This document shows positions 33,324 through 44,795 of a stretch of DNA of 64,000 bases, one piece after another (the stretch's first letter is position 1; the number at the start of each line of letters is the position of its first letter). The stretch is from Prinsepia uniflora. Lineage: Eukaryota; Streptophyta; Magnoliopsida; Rosales; Rosaceae. Position numbers and translations under genes: made by a program. The stretch is from positions 33,763,566 to 33,827,565 of the forward strand of contig CM064871.1 of NCBI GenBank assembly GCA_032719365.1. Reading direction: 5' to 3'. Below the pieces are notes generated by a model that was not told where the DNA came from, did no database searches, and worked only from the letters and a program-made list of their open reading frames with translations.

Positions 33324-35593
33324 CTCACCCACATCTACCGAGACGCACCAACTCCGAACCTATCGGCTACTTGCTCATTTGATTACCATATCATATTCAA
33401 TTGACTTGAAAAAGTAGCCAATCCCATCATTCACATATCCAAGAATGACCAATCCGACCCCGTCGGATACCCACTCGTTCTATTAATATATTATACGGGA
33501 TCAACCTCGAAAGGAAGTCAGTCCCATCATCCCCTATCCAAATATCCAAGACAAATCGTATACATCACAATTCACTCAACTACCGTCTCATACCGGATTA
33601 ACTTTGAAAAGAAGTCGACCAAACATTCCCATATTCAAATATCTAAGACATAGGTCGGATAATCATTTCGTTCTATTCCAAGAGATTCTTCAATTGTCCC
33701 ATAATATGATTCTCCTCTGCTCCAAGCTTAGCATAATCAGCAAGGTGAAGTCTGCCAGCACGAGCACGTCATCACGATCCACGCCATCCTGATCCACCAC
33801 ATAAACTGATCATTAAGATCATGATCCAGATCCATCACAACGTCACCCGATCATTGACATCACGGTCCTCGATCGTCACAACGCCCTATATCCTCAACAT
33901 CACGATCTCGATCCACCTAGGATCCACACATGTTCTCACTTAGCTAACTACTAGATTTCAGGTCCTAGGGTCTTACACCCTCTTTGAATCCTTATACTAT
34001 CATATCGTTCCTTAACCGTTTCACATCTAATCACTCAGTCAAAGACGAAACACGTCTAGACTGTGGGTTCTCTCCCATTACCTCACATCGATCCTTGTCA
34101 TTCCACCTAGGAAAAAAATCAAGGATGATCCAAGACGATGACATCAAAATTCATCCTACGTGAGTGCAAACACAACCCACTGCACCCCCCACACCATGTA
34201 ACTCAACATCGTCTGCCACAAAGCAGGAAATGAGAAATCTTATTCACCTAACTTCGAAATACCCAACTCCTCCTTATGACCCAAAACAAATCACGAGTCC
34301 ACCAACCAATACACGATCAACTTACTGGTGACAACAACCACCATCCACCATGGGCGGAACATGAGAAGTCACCCTCAATGGCTTCGGAATACCCATCACT
34401 AAGGTTGAATCAAGCACTCCTCTCATCACCTCAATAACAACCTCTCTCGATTCCAAAATTCTAACCATGTTGAAACCAACTCGGGTATGCACTCAAGTAC
34501 ATAATTCAATTGGACATCAACGACATGTCCATAACCAGTCTAACTTACTACCAAATTCACCTATTCGTTCATACCGTTTCATTCATTTACCACTTAGTCA
34601 ATCCAATCAAATCAGTTATCGCACTCACGGTTGGGTTAGAGTCCCGACACATCTCATCCACTGCTGGATCCCATCCAGTCCAACTCATCCACTACCGAAT
34701 CTTTGAAATCGAACGTATGCCCATCACGACGGAGCCACATCCCAACTCGTGGCTCATCGTCATCATAATCATCGGTACACAGTTTTCGAATCAGACAACC
34801 CTAGATCTTTGCTCATACCAAGCAACGACCACGTACCTCTGCTCAAGTTAAAGGAACTCTGCATCTCTTGTACCCCACAACTATGGGTACCACCACTCTA
34901 ACAAATCACATCAAGATAATGAACATTCCCTGAATGTCCCCGAATTTTTCAACAACTACAACTACATCAATTACCCTCGATAGCTAGCCATCTCCACACA
35001 GCTGTCGACCAACAATCATCGTTATCGAGATCTACATCCATACATCACACTATTATTCGGTCCAACTCGGGATTCCATAAGTCACCTCATAATTATAGTC
35101 ATGGATCGAATCCCATCATTTCACTTCATGTCGGGCCAACCAATCTCCATAGTTTCTACTAGACTCACTAGAGTCGTCCACTTGGTCATCTACGACCCCA
35201 GCCGTTCTCTACAGTACAAATTCCAATCCATCAGTCACAATCTGGGGTTCGACCCGACAGACTACTTCGACTTCGAAAAGTCATTCAATCCACAACAACT
35301 ACGGACTCACAATTCTAATTCATCAATCACAACTAGGGTTCGCCTTTCCAGACCATCCATCATAATTTAGGGTTCCATAATCACATCCTAGGGTTCCTCT
35401 TAACCAAACTGCGCTCTGCAGTATAATCCACAATCTTATCGACCCCGTGGTCCTGACATCGTATGGACTTCAATCCAATCCTACCATCAACTCAATTGGG
35501 GTTCCCCGAACCCATGCTGCTCCCAGCAGCATAACAATCTAACATCACATGACCGAACCGTTGGGCGGTCATCACACTACCAATCTGTCAAAA
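33324..35593 (-). other. Element C internal region, PBS-proximal piece
   Basis: Non-coding. Reversed, it matches the A internal region in order: the CCTAGGTGGAATGACAAGG-like block (about 34100), the CAACATGGTT region (about 34467), the CATTCCCTGAATGTCCCC block (about 34922), and the GGGTTCCCCGAACC block (about 35500). The PBS is missing because of the junction near 35590. Confidence 0.75.
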
Positions 35594-38125
35594 GTAACTC
35601 GATCCTCAGCCCGTCTGGGGCATCCAGAGCGACCCAGGATCGGTGGAGGAGTGCGATGTCTCGGTCTGTGCAACAGCCCACATCCGTGATCAACCTGAAG
35701 GGCATTAAAACCATTTAAAAGCTATGAGTGGACGAAAAATCAATAATTTAATAAAAACACATTTCATAAAGAAACATTATGCCCTGCACTAAAAAGTATG
35801 CATGCAATCGAAAACCAATAATCAAACCATTTACTTTAATTAAATCATTAGGGCCTTAACCCAAAACCATAAATCCAAGTAAGTGGGAACTCAGTCCAAA
35901 ATTGTAAATCCAAACCATGTGGGTCCCAACCCAAATCTATTAACACCGAAAACCAAAACATAAATCGAATAAATCCAAAATCCAAATACATAATCCAGTA
36001 AAGCCATAAATCATAATTCCATCCAATACCATTGTGTACCAATCCTCGGCATCCCAGAAGCATGGCGTTCCAGACTCCTGACATCCCAGACGTCATGTCA
36101 CCGTCCAAGCTACGTGTGTTACCGGAGGTCTCAAGCGAAGTCAATCTCTGACATCCCAGATGTCTCACGTCCCAAACGTCTAGCAATTCTGCTCCTGAGT
36201 CATTATACGGTCCGGTCACTACGTGCAGTGACCCCTCGCAGACAATGCGCCGTGACTACTCCATCGTCCCAGACGACTGGAGGAGACAATCCATAGATAT
36301 AATGAAGGTATATGGAAAACCATTTCATAAATCATCTCAAACCGTTCAACTAGGTCTACGCCCGGGATTTCCATAAAACCATCGTAATCCAAAAATCCGA
36401 TTTCTCAAATCCAAAACCATTTATCCAAATCCTTTTATGGGTTCCCGACCCAAAATCACATTCATAAAAGACAACTGGGCCTCATGCCCGATTTCGTAAA
36501 CCAACTGGGCCCTTGGCCCAATGCCTCATTCAATCAAATGGAGTCCAAGTCCGATAATTTGTAAACCAAATGGGTCTCAAGCCTGATTCCATATTTCCAA
36601 ATCCAAAATAATACCACTGAACCATTATTAAAACCATAAACCTCGATATACATGCAAATAGGAAAACATTTCAAAATATGTACAAATATGTAAATCGCCA
36701 ATACCACAATCATCATTATAGAAATCGCATGTGTAAAAAATATAAAACAGTTATGCATGCATCACAGTTTAGAAAACAATGTCCACTCACAGACCGTCCT
36801 ACGCTGCCGTCTTGATACACGTGCCATAAACCCTTCCAAGCCACATCACTATCACCGGGACTTCCAAACCTGTCCAAACCATACCAGAGGGTTACTAACT
36901 ACCTCATTAACCTCTCATTAAATCCCCGTAATTTTTCTGAATTTTTAAGCATATTTTACATAGGCTTTAAACCTTCGGACACCCAAAACTAGCCTGAAAC
37001 GGTGTCCGATCGAAACGAAACCAGTCCCAAAATGTCCGCTACATCGAATAGATGAAAAAAAATATTGAACACTTCCCCAAAAAGCCCCCCACGCGCCAGC
37101 CAAAGGCGCTGTGCGTGGGCCTCACGCGCCTGCACTGTTCATCATCTTCAACCTTGCTGAACTAGTCCGGTCCGATCCAACCTGCGCAGTTGGTCCAACT
37201 GAACTGGCGTGACCGGTTCAGGCCCATAACTACTATGTGTTTGGTCCGTTTTCATCCATTTTCAATCCTAGACCTTCATCTAATCATTCCTAATCGATAT
37301 ATGATTTCAAAACATGAAAACCAAGCATTAAACTCACCTTCTCGATCGATTGTTTGAACTGGCCAACATCCCCCCGTCGGTTTCCATGATTCTGGCCACC
37401 ACCGTCCGTCCTTTTCATTCTGAACCGTATGTACAACTTCCACAATTACTTTTCCATTAATAAAACCATTCAATCAACTCTAAAACCCAAATTCTAGATT
37501 TGAAAAACCAACTCACCGTTCATGGCTTCACCGCCCACCGTCCACTACGGCTCGAACCGTGGCTACCATCTTCATCGTCTCATCTCACTCTCTCTTTTTC
37601 ATTCACACACCAAGCACATATAATGGGCATTGAAGGGGCTTTAGGAAATGGGTTTGCACGGTTTAAGGGCCTTCACGATTTTGGTAGAGAAAAAAAGAAA
37701 TGATCGATCGAAGGGGAAGGAAAATATCCCACCGTGTGGGGGAATGGGCCAATTAGATAAGGGACAGGTGTGACTCATTGATTGGTCAAACCTCTCCGTC
37801 GAACGTAATCCAAACCTGCCACATGTAAGTTTCTCGATTTGAGTGAATAGTGTTGTAAAACGTTCTAGACTCGTAACTTCTCTGTTGAACCTCCAATTTT
37901 GACGTGCCGCTTGTCTACGGACTCGTGACGTCCCGATCTATGTAACGGTCATCGGTCCTCGTACGTTTGACTCCCCGAGTCAAAAGTCAACATTTTTCCC
38001 ATGTCTAGGGGCAAAACGGTCATTTTACACCGTCCGTCCGAATTCACTCAACTAATCCCCCATTGGCCATTCTACATCCATAATTAATTAATATTTAATC
38101 CCAATATTTGGAACCACTTGTTACA
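35594..38125 (-). repeat. 5' LTR of element C (about 80 bp missing at its internal edge)
   Basis: It matches 8651-10137 plus 13248-14309 in order and ends ACCACTTGTTACA followed by CAAAA, the TSD. It lacks the usual TGACAGGACCC edge and primer site. It contains GACATC-CCA-GATGTC (36149-36163) and a GGGCC-type array (36465-36600, reversed). Confidence 0.88.
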
Positions 38126-38130
38126 CAAAA

Positions 38131-39330
38131 TGACAATCTCATGGAGTGCCTCTATAAAAGGATATGTGTCCATTGGGCCACGGAAGACAAGGGTCAGGTG
38201 CCAGCCTTCAGGAAGACCAGCACTGGTCCTTTCATAGTCGAATCCTCCAATCCCAGCACTGGTCGGAGGTAAAGGCCCTCAAGACCACTCCATACACAAG
38301 TAGGGGAAACCCCGTCACCCACCTGAACAATTATGTCTTTTCCTTGGTCTACACGAATGTGACAGACGAGATTCAATGTCTCATCTCCTGCTCAACCATT
38401 ATTGACGTAGCCCTCAACTGGTTCTGCCTTCTAGCTCCCAACATCCTCAACTCCTTTGTTGAGTTTCACAAAACTTTCCTTAACTAGTTCATGATACAGA
38501 CAGATAGACTTATCTCCATTAAAGACCTCTTCTTCATCATATAAGGAGAAGAAGTGACGCTTCAAAAATATGCCGCCAGGTTTAGCCTCGAGTACTCTCG
38601 TTGTTGAGACATGAACGACAAGGTCGTGTTCAATGCTTTTCGAAGCGGCCTCAAAGAGTCACCTTTCAAGTACACAGCCCGTATTGAGGATTAGGGGAGC
38701 TATACTAAGATCATGAAAATGGCGGCCATCCATATCAAGGTAGAGTTATTTCATACTCTCACCAACGAGACAATTCCAACTGCATATTCTACTCCCCAAG
38801 CAACAATAATCAGGGTAAGGGCAACGATGACTCCTGCTATTACAATCAAGTCAGAGGCCAATCAAACCAAAGAAAGAAAAATCTCATTTTGTAAGGACAA
38901 CACCATGACATGAAGGGACAGTTTGGCTGCGATGATCAAGGGTTTAGACAAGGTGATAACAACAACCACAGAGGATGAAGATTGGTACGAGATAACTCCA
39001 GACCAAATTATCTCTTTGAGACATATACCATATTGAACACCTCTCTGGACAACGTCGTGCTGAATGTAGAGGATATGATTCCCAAGGCTAAGCGGAGGAA
39101 TCCCAAAAACCACCTCATCTTCAACAAGGATGCCTCTTGCCAATACCCCAATTATAATGGTCACACTATTAAGGAATGCATTGTATTCAAGGACATCGTT
39201 AAGCAACTCGTCCATGAGGGAAGGCTCGACCAATTCTTACGGCATGCACAAGTAGCCGCGACACATCAAAAAATCAACACCATTAACAAAGGACCAACTT
39301 TCCTCCTCCATCACATCAAAAATGGAAAAT
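38131..39330 (+). pseudogene. TAT-type gag core and zinc-knuckle region
   Basis: The translation shows the TAT gag core: TPYTSRGNPVTHLNNYVF, then ALNWFCLLAPNILNSFVEFH, then a frame with KYAARFSLEYSRC and SGLKESPFKY. After a shift it shows SCQYPNYNGHTIKEC followed by LVHEGRLDQFL, which matches the TAT CX2-6HX4C knuckle and the usual RRGYL-type helix; the first Cys appears lost. Stops at about 38485-38487, 38541 and elsewhere inactivate it. Gag N-terminal sequence is on the other side of element C (7816-8565). Confidence 0.78.
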
Positions 39331-39399
39331 AAGAACCTCATCAGGGCTACCCAATCCAACCACCATGTACATACATCAATGAAAGCCTTCCAAGCAAGA

Positions 39400-39935
39400 T
39401 AACCAAGTTAGGATGAGAATCTATCACCTTCACGGAGGAGGAAGAGAAGGGAATCATTTTTCCACATGACAATCCCCTCATCATTAGGGCTCACATCTCC
39501 AACTACGATGTGGGAAAGATACTTGTAGACACGGGTAGCTCAGTCAACATCCTCTTCTAGGAAGCATTCAAGAAAATGGGCATAGATGAAAGGGAACATA
39601 ACTGCAAGGTCACACCATTTTGGGTATCTCCAGAGACTTAGTCTTACCCAAATGTATCATCAGTCTTTTTGTATCCATGGGCACCACCCCTAAGATCGCA
39701 ACGACCATCAAAACCTTCCTCGTGGTCGATTGTCCAATGGTTTACAATGCCATCATTGGAAGAGGGCTGCTCAATTAGATGCAAGCAATCGTATCTACCC
39801 ACCTACATGTGATGAAGTTCCCAACACCTTGAGAACAGGACAAGTGCAGGGAGACCAACTCTTTGGAAGGACATGTTATGCCATGGCCTTAACAAAGACA
39901 AGGACATATTTTCAAGCTCCCTGACCACTTCCAAT
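39400..39935 (+). pseudogene. TAT-type aspartic protease
   Basis: The frame shows ISNYDVGKILVDTGSSVNILF with an intact catalytic DTG (39528-39536), then FLVVDCPMVYNAIIGRGLL (about 39715-39774), the paired hydrophobic-G motif of retropepsins, and a degraded tail. A stop replaces a codon after GLLN, and a frameshift interrupts the stretch near 39610. The following RT is absent, so the element ends here through deletion. Confidence 0.82.
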
Positions 39936-41403
39936 ATATGAGGCCTTTTATCTTACTTTTCATTGCAACATCTGAGTGCCAATGATAGAAAGTGAATGAA
40001 GAGTTGTGTTGAATCATTAAAAATCCCAGTTGCTAATGTCATTTCTTTGAAAGTGAATGCCATTACACCATCAATTTCGGTAGATATCTTTGAAACTGCA
40101 AAAGTGATAAGAACTTCAGTTAGTATTCAGCCAAATTTAGCCTTATTCATTTAGTATTCAGGACCAACATTAATGTCTCTGAGAAGGGGGAGATTGCTTG
40201 GATCTTAAACATCTTGTGATCAAAAGTATGATAGTGGTAGAAATAATGACTAGTGAGGTAACAACCCCCTACTGCAATAGCTTCCAAAATACCCTTGCTA
40301 ATCCCCGTCCTTGGTGTCTCAACAATCACTATGCACATGCCCAAACCAGGAGATGAAGGATTGGAGCCAAGCCGAGATGCATAAATGGTAGCATTTTTTC
40401 ATACAAAATTATAAGACTTTTGAAAGGAATCAATGAATTATAAGACTTTTATAAGGATATAAATTATACGTCTGAGCATTTAAAAGAATTCAAAAAATTA
40501 TGAAGCAAGCATTGAAATAGCCAAAGATAATATTCATCGTAGACAATGATATCTTAATTTTCTATCAGATGCTTAATTACTTTTTACTTTCTTTATGTAA
40601 TTTTTACTCGTTGGTAAGGAAAACCCTATAATTTTGCCTAGATTTCAAAGCCCATAATTTCTTACTTGAACCTCGGCTTTGAGTGGTAGTGTGGGGAAAA
40701 GAGCATTATTAGGCACTAGAAATCCGAATATATTCCAACATAAGTTAATAATCGAAAGAGTACTTGACAACCATAATACTAGAAGAAAACAACAATCATT
40801 AACTATAGCAATTGATAGAATTTTATTATTGGTAAATACGTTATTCATTTGTCATTTAGCACTTGTACGTAGTATCGTATATCTTAAGCACCCAAAGATA
40901 TGTAAAAGATGCACTCAAATTTCTATAATTTTGACTATAAGTAAGATTGACTTTGGCAATTGTAGTGAGTACCCAAACTTATACCTTATAGCCAATTTGA
41001 TGTTTATGTGGGTGTAATATCCCAATTCAACATTGAAGCTACAGAAGTTGGAGTAAATGAGTCATTGCAGAGTCACGTGCATTGCTTGTGTAATCTGTTT
41101 GCCCATCTCGGCGGTGAAATCTAAGCAGCAAGAAAACTGCCCATCTTCTTCCTCAACTCTCTTCCATATGTGAAGTTACAAAAACTGCGAAATTCCCATT
41201 GAATTCATTTGCTGATCGGGAAATTGGGAGGAACCCTTTTGAAAATGGAAGGTGGGCATGGACGGTGTTCCAAGTTTGAATTGAGATTAAGGCAAATGAT
41301 AATGGTGGCTTCTATGCCGGAATTATGTATGGAAACAATGCTACCATTTATACGTCTCGCCTTGGCTCTAATCTTTCTTCATCTCCTGGTTCGATGAAGA
41401 GGC

Positions 41404-41426
41404 TTTTTTTTTTTTTTTTTTTTTTT
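41404..41426. repeat. Poly(T) tract (T23)
   Basis: An uninterrupted run of 23 T. It could be the reverse poly(A) tail of a retroposed sequence to its right (minus-strand orientation) or a simple homopolymer. I saw no TSD that decides this. Confidence 0.7.
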
Positions 41427-42136
41427 CCAATTCCAATGAAATATTAGGATTATGTGTGGTATTTTGTTGAAAGGTTAATCTGTGTATTTTTTTTCTTTCA
41501 AAACCTATCAAAATCCATCCATTTACTAAATCATGTAAAATCATGCAACTTTTGAATACACATATATATGTACATTGTATTTTACAATCTTAATTGAATA
41601 CATCTAGATTTTAAAGAGTTTTAAAATAATACATTAAAAGATCGATTGAATACACCCAAATTTTAAAGGGTTTTGGATTTTAAAATAATCAATTAAAAGA
41701 TAGCTTGGATACTCATAGATTTATATAAAATCTATTAAAATCCTTATTGAATATCCATATATTTAAAACCCCCTAAAATAATTTAAAACCTCAATTTGAA
41801 TAATGTACGTTTTTCTCTTTTGGCATCTGCTTTTGAGTTACACAACAATTGATTCTCCTTTTTTCTCATTATTAACCATATATATTTGTTATAAGTACAC
41901 AAGGGTTACCCAAACCCAAATAAACATTCACAAAACATTCATAATTTTTAAATTGATTAATTATAGATGATGGCGGAAAGGGAGAAGAATATTTGGAATT
42001 CTACAGACACAATAGCCATTAAAGGCATAGGATGGAATAGGGCAATAGTAAAAACAGCAGTAGCAAGCGGGAGTCGAACGAGATCCCACAAGACATCATG
42101 GAATCGATTCTATAATGGGTACCCATAAAAGATGGG

Positions 42137-42347
42137 TAAGGATCCTCTAGGGATCTGACAAGATCCCTATCATAACAGATCCCTATTATAAGGATAAATG
42201 TATATATATCTTGATAAGATACATTAGTCACATTGTAAATTAGAGAATAATTCAAATTAATTTTTAACCGCTGGATCTAATTGAACGACCAGGATATAAT
42301 GATCCACATAGTGAGGATATTTTTAGATCTCTAGAGGATCCTAGTCC
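42137..42347. mobile_element. MITE-like element with about 20-bp terminal inverted repeats
   Basis: The left end (AAGGATCCTCTAGGGATCTGA, from about 42138) and the right end, whose reverse complement reads TAGGATCCTCTAGAGATCTAA (to about 42345), form terminal inverted repeats around about 170 bp of AT-rich DNA containing AACCGCTGGATCTAATTGAACG. GGATCCTCT-ended small elements with that internal phrase are common in plant genomes (from memory). No TSD was clear, and no transposase is present. Confidence 0.55.
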
Positions 42348-42447
42348 ATAAAATATTACCTTGAGTTTAAGGCAATATGTGGTTCTCGGTGGGAAGCTGT
42401 TGATTCTGCAATTTCCACCAAAAATTGTTTCCTGCGCTGGTGCAGCG

Positions 42448-42543
42448 TCCAATGTTTTTTGCTATTAGCTCTGGTCATTTTTAGATTCTGATGTTTCAAT
42501 GTTTCTTGATATTAGCTCTAGACGTTTTTCGATTCTGACATCA
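42448..42543. repeat. 48-bp imperfect tandem duplication
   Basis: Two adjacent units contain TATTAGCTCTNGNCNTTTTTNGATTCTGA. The first is at 42448-42495 and the second at 42496-42543. Confidence 0.7.
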
Positions 42544-42961
42544 AATTTAACCATATAAAATTTTCCAATGACAACTGATTTGAGAGGATCATATTTACAT
42601 TATTGAATCCATTTTCATTTGGTAAATTCATACTCCTATGAAACAATCAAGATTCAAATACTCAGTTTATTCGTAAAGTGGTGGCCGTTTCAGCCCCATG
42701 GATAATCAAGATCCAGATACTCCCTTCATCCATTTTCTAATAGTGTTTCACCTTGATCATGTTGAAGAAAATGATAGTAGTGATGATATTGTACTCGAAC
42801 ATCGTTCGTGATTCATCATTCTTGTAATGGAAAGAACACAATTATCAATTCGTTCTTAGACTGGAATCGAAACGTAAGCTGAGAACCAGGATGAACAGTT
42901 GAGGAATTCCCCGACGAAACACACCAAGCGACGATATTGGCACCCATCAGGAGATATGGAC

Positions 42962-43312
42962 TGTCACGACCCGACCTCTCTAGCCCGATATTGTCCCTTT
43001 TGGGTCATGCCCTCATAGTTTTGTTTCAGGGAACTCACGCACAACTTTCAGTAGGTCACCTATCTTGGGATTACTTAAGTCTAATCTTGCTTAACTTTGG
43101 AGTTCCAACCAAACCCAAAGTCAGTGAGCCCTAAAAGGCCTCGTGCTAGATAGATACGTGCTCACACATATAAGACATTTCACATTTCCTTCCTCGAGCG
43201 ATGTGGGATTGCTCAACGTTCTACCCATGACACGGGTGTTACAATCCACCATTCCTTAGGGCCCAACGTCCTCGCTGACACACTTCTAATCGGGGTCTAC
43301 CTCAGATACCAT
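42962..43312 (-). mobile_element. Cassandra-like TRIM, copy 1 (one LTR plus internal and PBS)
   Basis: The LTR at 42962-43243 (282 bp) runs TGTCACGACCCGACC to CACGGGTGTTACA. It is followed by internal DNA matching the reversed internal of copy 2 (ATCCACC..GGGCCCA.CGTCCTCGCT) and a degenerate reversed PBS (CTCAGATACCAT, 43301-43312). The second LTR is missing. Positions 43044-43106 resemble reversed plant 5S rRNA (minus strand GGAACTCCAAAGTTAAGC and AAGATAGGTGACCTACTG). 5S-like LTRs define Cassandra elements. Confidence 0.82.
43044..43106 (-). other. 5S rRNA-like promoter segment in Cassandra LTR copy 1
   Basis: The minus strand reads GGAACTCCAAAGTTAAGC, then AATCCCAAGATAGGTGACCT, aligning with the A-box and C-box portions of plant 5S rRNA (GAACTCCGAAGTTAAGC and AGGATGGGTGACCTCCTGGG). 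These boxes bind TFIIIA/Pol III factors in genuine 5S genes. It is too diverged and short to be a 5S gene. Confidence 0.8.
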
Positions 43313-43314
43313 TC

Positions 43315-43486
43315 GACCAAGATTCAAATTTCAGATTGACGATTATGTTTATGAATACGTGATGAGATAAATTGGCCAAATTTGAGCATGACTGTTAGAC
43401 GGTTATCTAATGATTCTCGGAAGTTGAATGTTTCTATGATAAGTCATAGTACGTTAACGATACAAAAGGTGAGATGGGTCCTGTCA
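43315..43486 (+). repeat. 172-bp direct repeat, copy 1, ending at an LTR-like edge
   Basis: It starts GACCAAGATTCAAATTTC, includes GGTTATCTAATGATTCTCGGAAG and TACGTTAACGATACAAAAGGTGAG, and ends GATGGGTCCTGTCA. A PBS-like site (TGGTATTAGAGC, 43490-43501) follows. The second copy lies at 44265-44435. Confidence 0.85.
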
Positions 43487-44264
43487 AATTGGTATTAGAG
43501 CATAAGTTTTGAAGTTTTGTCTAAGCTATACGCATTTAGTATTACATAGAAATAGCTTGATGATGTGAATTGGAATAATTTTGAAGCATCGTGCACTATT
43601 TAAAGACCTGTTTTATGATTTTTTTTCCCAACCAATGATTGGAGTTGGAGTTGTAAGGTGGATTTTCCCATAATTGTTGTTTTAGGAATTTCAAATGAAC
43701 CTCAAATTATTATAATTCACAAGATTTCATGTAAAATGTATACTGTCGTGGTTCAGGTTTCGAAAAAGACTACGAATTTGGTGATATCTGGGTTGACTAT
43801 GGTATTCGGCATTCTTATAATTACCAATGTTTTTTGGAAATGTTAATTGATATCTCATGATTTATATCGTGTGATTCTATATTGAATTAATACTTTTTAG
43901 AATACATGTTATACATGGTTTCACGGAAGTGAAGTTAGATTTAGATCTAGATTTTTTAAACGATGCTTGGGACTTCGTGAACAATACATATTGACAAAAT
44001 TTGACTTTGAGTATAACTAAACAATTGTTTTAGAAACAATTAAATGCTTGGATGTACATTATGCCTTATGGATAATATGGTTATGGTTTAAGAAATAGAT
44101 ATCTGTTGTAAATACATGTTTCTTGGAATCATGAATACTTTGAACAGAGACTTTGGAATGCTTCGTAATTTGAGCCTCATATGTTAATTATTTGTTATGA
44201 TTTTTGTGACGCTAAATTGAATTTGGTTTTAAAGTACATGATATATAAAGTTTGTGAAATTGGT

Positions 44265-44435
44265 GACCAAGATTCAAATTTCCGAATGATGATTTTTTAT
44301 TTATACGTGATGAGATAAATTGACCTAATTCGAGCATTAATGTTAAACGGTTATCTAATGATTCTCGGAAGTTAGAATGTTCCTATGGTAAATCATAGTA
44401 CGTTAACGATACAAAAGGTGAGACGCGTTCTGTCA
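44265..44435 (+). repeat. 171-bp direct repeat, copy 2
   Basis: It matches 43315-43486 throughout, ending GACGCGTTCTGTCA, but the following bases (ACTTGGATATGG) have lost the PBS. The copies are 950 bp apart inside element F. Confidence 0.85.
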
Positions 44436-44795
44436 ACTTGGATATGGTTTTAACTTTTAGTCCTGGATATGGAATGGAAATTCGGGAATGACTTAAGATG
44501 GTATGAGCTTGATAAGTATGTTACTGAGATAAAAATGGGATTTTGTTCGGAATCCCATTAGATTGAGGATTGGGGTTGAGATATACTTGTGTGATGTACA
44601 TGTGAGATTTCTCGAGTTTGGTGCAATGGTGTGTTCGCATATGTGGGTTTTACAGAATTGTGATTGAATTGATTTTACAGAATTGTGATTGAATTGATAG
44701 TGGTTAAGTTTGTAAAGTCGTGACTAAACCCTAGAATATGACTTTGGTTTAGTTATGAAAATTCGAGGACGAAATATTTTTTAAGGAGGGTAGGT

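Larger units (their letters stand above)
8571..38125 (-). mobile_element. Element C: non-autonomous long-LTR retroelement, host of nested insertions
   Basis: Minus-strand element with LTRs at 8571-14309 (3', split by D) and 35594-38125 (5', first ~80 bp lost), flanked by CAAAA at 8566-8570 and 38126-38130. The non-coding internal part survives as three pieces (14310-14828, 24318-24722, 33324-35593), interrupted by elements A and B. The pieces total about 3.2 kb, the same as the intact internal regions of A and B. The right piece, reversed, matches the A internal region (for example TTCGGGGAACC, TGCTGC and the CCTAGGTGGAATGACAAGGAT-like block). No protein domain is present. A deletion at about 35585-35594 removed the primer site, about 190 bp of the internal start and the LTR edge. 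Confidence 0.85.
7319..39935 (+). mobile_element. TAT/Ogre-type Ty3 element split by the 29.5-kb element C
   Basis: The left part (7319-8570) has an LTR end, a TAT-type primer site and the gag start. The right part (38126-39935) has gag core, zinc-knuckle region and protease. The two are separated by element C, with a perfect CAAAA duplication (8566-8570 and 38126-38130). The left LTR is itself cut by the Tekay element ending at 7313. The right side stops shortly after the protease; no RT, RNase H or integrase is visible, so the 3' half is deleted. All frames are broken. This is the oldest layer of the first stack. Confidence 0.8.
39936..42961. other. AT-rich lower-copy DNA without a recognisable gene
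   Basis: About 3 kb with different composition from the surrounding LTRs and no LTR ends, PBS or PPT. Open frames (at 40147-40344 minus, 40679-41017 plus, and 41209-41397 plus) have no family I recognise. The stretch 41040-41400 has a more gene-like composition, with a CT-rich segment near 41145 and several ATGs, and could be a decayed exon or 5' leader; I cannot support that. It holds a T23 tract, a 48-bp duplication and a MITE-like element. Confidence 0.5.

Noticed and set aside
40679..41017. 112-residue frame in the AT-rich island
   Set aside because: No recognisable family and AT-rich codon content; chance is likely. A homology search would settle it.
43044..43106. Genuine 5S rRNA gene
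   Set aside because: Only part of the 5S sequence is present, with substitutions, inside a TRIM LTR that has a primer site and partners elsewhere.
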